Positions 59,945-64,000 of a DNA stretch of 64,000 bases are shown here, piece by piece (position 1 is the stretch's first letter; each line of letters starts with the position of its first letter). The notes under the pieces are model-generated. The model ran no database searches. It saw only the letters and a program-made list of their open reading frames with translations, and was not told the DNA's origin. The stretch comes from Nautilus pompilius (lineage: Eukaryota > Mollusca > Cephalopoda > Nautilida > Nautilidae), in contig JACATO010001068.1 of the NCBI GenBank assembly GCA_018389105.1, positions 1 through 64,000 of the forward strand, in the 5' to 3' direction. The position numbers and the translations under genes are program-made.

Positions 59945-61980
59945 TTGAACAGGTGAACTTGTTTATCTTTCATTATGCTCGCTAACACACAGCCAGTCAC
60001 GCTCTCTGCCTAGAGGTGGTGGCGGGACTCTGCCGGGCAGTGCTGCCACAACCAACAATATCACCACCTGCTTACTACCAACATTCCTCTGTTAATCAGG
60101 GTGATGGTATTGGGCATGAATAAGTACACTTGTGAGCACACATATTAACAAACTATTTCACACTTATCATATATACTGCTTATGTAGTCTTTCATTTGTT
60201 TTCTATATTAATGATTTCAATGAAACATGATAAGAGTTATCTCCCCGGGTCACCAGACTGAGTGTTTAGCATAATACAAATAACACTGTTCACTTATTTA
60301 TTCATGTAATTCATATGCGGATGTAAAACAATTTTTTTCTTAGTTGTAGAACTAATTAAGTATTTGAGGGCATGGCCAGGACTAAAATCAGTGGAAAATA
60401 GTCTGCATACATGTTGTTTGTCATCTGTAAGAAGTCAATAAATGTATTTCACCTGACCTTGTGACTCTTCTGACTCTCCATACAGCGTCTCAATTTGTAC
60501 CTTGCTTATACCACCCGGAATGCACTTGTATGCCATCTAGAAGCACTAGTTAGTATTTGTTTTGAAAGTCAAGACACTCATAATACAAAATACACATTTT
60601 TTTCTACCAAGGGTGGGGGGGACTGCTAACCAGAGGTGGCATACAGAGGGTTAGATAACTATACTCTCAATGCATGAGCTGTTAATGAAAAAAAAATGGC
60701 ATCTTTTTGCTATTCAGTAGTCATCTCAAGATCTTTCAGGCTCCTGTCCTCCTCATTTGTTTGTTCAGTGATACATAATTAGTGTTGCTTGAATGCTGGC
60801 AGGAAAAGATGTCTTTAGTTTCTTTCATTCTTTCTCCTCAGACTTCATTTATTGTGATGGGAACTTGTCCCAAGGCCAACTCTGTACTCAGAAAAAGGAT
60901 TTCTTTCTTTAAGCCCAGTCCTCCAGATCAGTCAAAAAGCTAATCTCTGTTTCATACTTCACCATTCCGTTGTTCAGAAATTTAATCTGTCTTTCCTCAA
61001 ACATCAGTTTCCCTTTTCACTGGGTTCAGATTTCTATTCCAGCAGCCTCGCACGATCTACCTCTGTACTCAAGAAATGTGCATCTGGCATTAAACCAATT
61101 TCTCTTTGAGAAAAAAAAGGGGGGTGGGGGTTAAATATAATATTTTTTTACATGGCATATGCTTATTAAACAACTTGGTTAATATTTTATTTCCTAATAT
61201 TTTGAAGATACAGACATTTTCCTCTTAGAAATACTGATATTTCCTTGTTCCCCTCGTCATCCCTTTACAATGATACCTAAGTATGTGTGCTGTATCCATT
61301 CAAATCTCTCTTAGCTTATATGTGATACATTTGTCCTCGGGTCCATATTACAGACGTCTATTGGTATTTAAGGAATACGATGTTGGTGTCAAGGAATAAA
61401 CCTATATTTCCATGGAATTTTGTCAAAATTCTTTACACCAAAACTTGATGTATTTGAATTACTTCCCTTGGCTTAAAAAAAAAAATGCTCCCTTACACAA
61501 ACTTCATAATTTACCGATGCAATTAGAATACTTCCTAAACAAAGTAAAAATAAATAAGATTTATTAAAACTCTGGCTATTCCAATATGTACGACTTTCAG
61601 GTACTTTATAAAAACGACAGGTGCACGTTCATTTTGCTTGACCCCGGTTCTGAAGAAATCCACCTGCTTGAAAAAGAGTTATGCCCCTTGTAAGCAATGT
61701 TACTCGGGATATCTTTCTCTCAGCCTTGATCACGTTAAACATGGCGACAGAATGAGACATAAGAGAATTACGTTTTGTTTAAAGTTCCTGTAAATATGGT
61801 ATAAATCCTTTCAGTTTCATAGCCTCGCCCACCGTTGACTGCGCGCCCTGTCATCGACGCAAGACGGTTTTTTTTCTTACGACACTAGCGCCGACTGGCG
61901 GGAAACCACAAGATAACCACGGGCGGGATTCCATGATGATGATAATAATATCGCTAAAATTTTCCCTTACACTAAAAAAA
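59945..61980. other. No recognised gene; small CpG-containing patch at its end
   Basis: Mostly plain AT-rich sequence with short homopolymers, including a G-run at 61,118-61,130. The patch 61,735-61,935 has several CpGs and an 'aacatggcgac' motif near 61,740. It could be a weak promoter or a transposon end. No linked exon was found. Confidence 0.35.
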
Positions 61981-62026
61981 AAAATAGTATAAAGCAGAAC
62001 AGATTAGCAAATGACACCTAAATTAA

Positions 62027-62620
62027 TTATTTACTGTCGTAAATTGACCCTCGGGTGTTGCTGAATTGCATTATTTCCCATTGGAAACCCCATCCCACAA
62101 CGGGAATTCTCTGATCCGCGAGATACTGCTTGATGATGGCGGCCGAATATTTCGGATCGTCATCGCGCTGAAAAATCCACTTGGGTGGGAAGCAGCTTTC
62201 AAAATATGGTTCTAGTATATCGGTAAAAATGTCCAGGTAAACAAACCGATCCATTATTCGCTGGATATGGTGACTGTTGGCCTGTCCCTTTTTTTGGAGA
62301 AGACAGCCCTATATCATAATGGTCCCGCCCTTACCTTTGATCGTTGGTTTGGTACACTTCGGATGGAATTCTTTACCAAACATGTCCGCCCATCTTTTCC
62401 AAACCTCCAGAATCGTGATTTATCCGACCAGAGCATCCTGCCCCACATTTTCCGGGATCCAATGGCCGCTCTTTGTCGCACTGAAGTCGGCCCCTTCCAT
62501 CCTTCAAGGAAACAAAGTGTTCTTCCCGCAACACGCCTCATCATTTCGAAATCAGAAAGGAGTCCCTGGACAGTTCTCCTCCAAAATCCCTTAAAATGTT
62601 AGAGAAAGTCTTGTGCCAGT
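62027..62620 (-). pseudogene. Tc1/mariner transposase relic
   Basis: Two minus-strand frames show the family's order of motifs. The frame at 62,544-62,314 has a W-x-RMLWSDKSRFWRFGKDGR block (the 'W--V-WSDES-F-LF--DGR' region that carries a catalytic Asp). The frame at 62,254-62,027 has KWIFQRDDDPKYSA, matching the FQQDN-PKH catalytic region, but the usual N is D and the H is Y. Downstream the W-P-QSPDLNPIE segment is altered (GWGFQWEIMQ) and not canonical. Stops separate the frames, so it is dead. Overlapping plus-strand frames are shadows. I found no clear terminal inverted repeats. Confidence 0.75.
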
Positions 62621-62879
62621 CGTGGAATTCGATGCTAGTACAGATAACCAGCCGTTTTCCTGAACTCTCGGCCGCCTGGAAATCTGGGTGGGGTTACCCA
62701 TTGTAGAATGGCACTAACAAGTTATCTTAGTCCGCTGCATTCTATTGTCCGTCCGAAATAAACCAAATGTAAACTTTCGTCGCTATGAAAATCCGTCATA
62801 ATATAGAAAAGCAAGCACATATAAATTATGTTGATGTGTGTCAATAGAAAGAACTAGAAATTGCTTCCCTGTCGGTGTA

Positions 62880-64000
62880 AAGCCCACGATGGAATATTTA
62901 TTAAAAATAAAGAATCTCTTTTATGTCAGCCAATAAAGATGAAGTAAACTCATTCTTTTGGTTCTTTTTGTGTGTCGGTGATTAAAGATGAATTATAGAC
63001 GGTGTTTACGTATATTGTGAGCCAATAAAGATGGTGTAGAATGAATCCTTTGTCTTTATTTTGATGAATGTCATGAAAAAGTAATCTCCTGATGCTTAAT
63101 ATCATTCATCAGAGATGAAATAATTGCGGTGTTCTTGTTTTTGATATGGGTAATTAGTGATTTATTAAAGATGGCATTTTTGATTGGTAATGCCAGCCAT
63201 TAAGCATGAGGTAATAATAAATTTGTGGTTCTTTATAACATTACTAAGGATGAAATGAAGAAAAGAAGTAAACTCAATCTCTTGGATTTTTCTTTAATTT
63301 ATTAAATATGGAATAAAGACGGTGTTTTGGTATTTTATGTAAAAAATTTTAAATGAATTAGACATTTTGGCTCTTTTTGTTGTTCATTAAACTTAAGGTA
63401 AAATTATTGTCGCTCCTTTATATCATTCATTAGAGATGAACTGATAGCAGTGTTTTTGGTTCTTAATGCCAGTCATTAGAGTTGATGTGAAGGCGATGTT
63501 TTGCTTCTATATATCAGCTTCTAAAATGATTCAAAGATAATCTTTTGGTCTTAATGCCAGCAATTCAAGATGAAAGGTTAAATTCCGGTTCTTTGCGACA
63601 CTCGAAAAGATGAAATAAAATCAGCGTTATGGCTTTTGATGTGAGCCATTAAAAATAGAGTCAGTATTTTAGTTCTTCGAGTTTTACATTAAATAGGAAG
63701 AAAAGAGAGTTTCAGTTATTTTTGTCGGACATTAAATAAAAAAATGAAGACAAATTCTTGTTCTTTATGTTGATCATTAAAGATGAACTAAAGGCGGTGC
63801 TTTGCTTCTTTATGCCACTCATTATAGATAAAGTAAAGAAAGTGTGTTTTTTTGTGGAATTCATTAAAGATGACGTAAAGATGGCCTTTTGGTGCTTTAT
63901 GGAAGTCATTAAAGATAAAGTAAATCTGTTTTTTGGTTATCAGTATCAGTCAATAAATTTGAACAAAGATAATTGTTTTGTTTCCTTATATAAGTTATTA
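62880..64000 (+). repeat. Degenerate satellite of about 48 bp
   Basis: Motifs attaaagatgaagtaaa, 'ggcggtgttttg' and 'ggttctttatgccagtcatt' recur every 45-60 bp to the window edge, for example at 62,981, 63,774, 63,860 and 63,908. About 20 units are recognisable, much diverged from each other, so this is an old array. It continues beyond the window. Related units lie inverted at 53.8-54.1 kb and singly at 48.7 kb. Confidence 0.8.

Noticed and set aside
60000-60060. Possible stray unit of the 70-bp minisatellite (gccgggcagtgctgccacaa)
   Set aside because: Only about 20 bases are similar and several differ. Too short to separate from chance.
62267-62602. Plus-strand frames of 111 and 105 codons
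   Set aside because: They are the complement of the Tc1/mariner transposase relic and show no motif of their own.

Overview
This is a stretch of animal nuclear genome, not bacterial. It has introns with GT-AG borders, CpG-rich exons, microsatellites, transposon relics and long noncoding stretches. The flank at 43.7-64 kb (ATC, ATT, AC and AAAT microsatellites, a Tc1/mariner relic, Polinton-like polymerase relics, a 48-bp satellite) looks like an invertebrate, possibly a mollusc such as a cephalopod. I cannot fix the species from sequence alone.

Positions 1-43,390 form one composite tandem array. A short unit (S, about 1,005 bp) occurs 27 times complete plus one partial copy, in runs of 4, 16 and 7. 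A long unit (L, about 3.5-4.3 kb) occurs four times between and around those runs. S and L share a core of about 120 bp and two further diverged blocks, so they come from one ancestor. Each L carries a 48/45-bp minisatellite whose copy number differs between L copies (about 21, 4, 10 and 14). A strongly diverged edge copy (43,391-43,720) closes the array. No recognisable gene lies inside. There are splice-site-like signals on both strands and several repeated open frames, most without an ATG. I treat it as a satellite or segmental array, possibly transcribed, of unknown function.

The right flank holds the only convincing genes. A three-exon gene on the minus strand (50,965 to 47,577) encodes a probable secreted coiled-coil protein with a C-terminal C-type lectin domain. 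All exon junctions are in matching phase, and one probable base error lies in a homopolymer. Its first intron is almost filled by a 70-bp minisatellite that repeats the end of exon 1 together with its splice donor. Its CpG-rich promoter appears to be shared with a second gene pointing the other way (first coding exon 51,358-51,470, unidentified).

The rest is decayed or repetitive. Two non-collinear fragments of a Polinton/Maverick-type DNA polymerase B lie at 45.9-46.3 kb and 54.6-55.0 kb. A 68-bp minisatellite lies at 55.3-55.8 kb and a broken Tc1/mariner transposase at 62.0-62.6 kb. A 48-bp satellite family occurs at three places in two orientations. Several coding-like pieces could not be identified.
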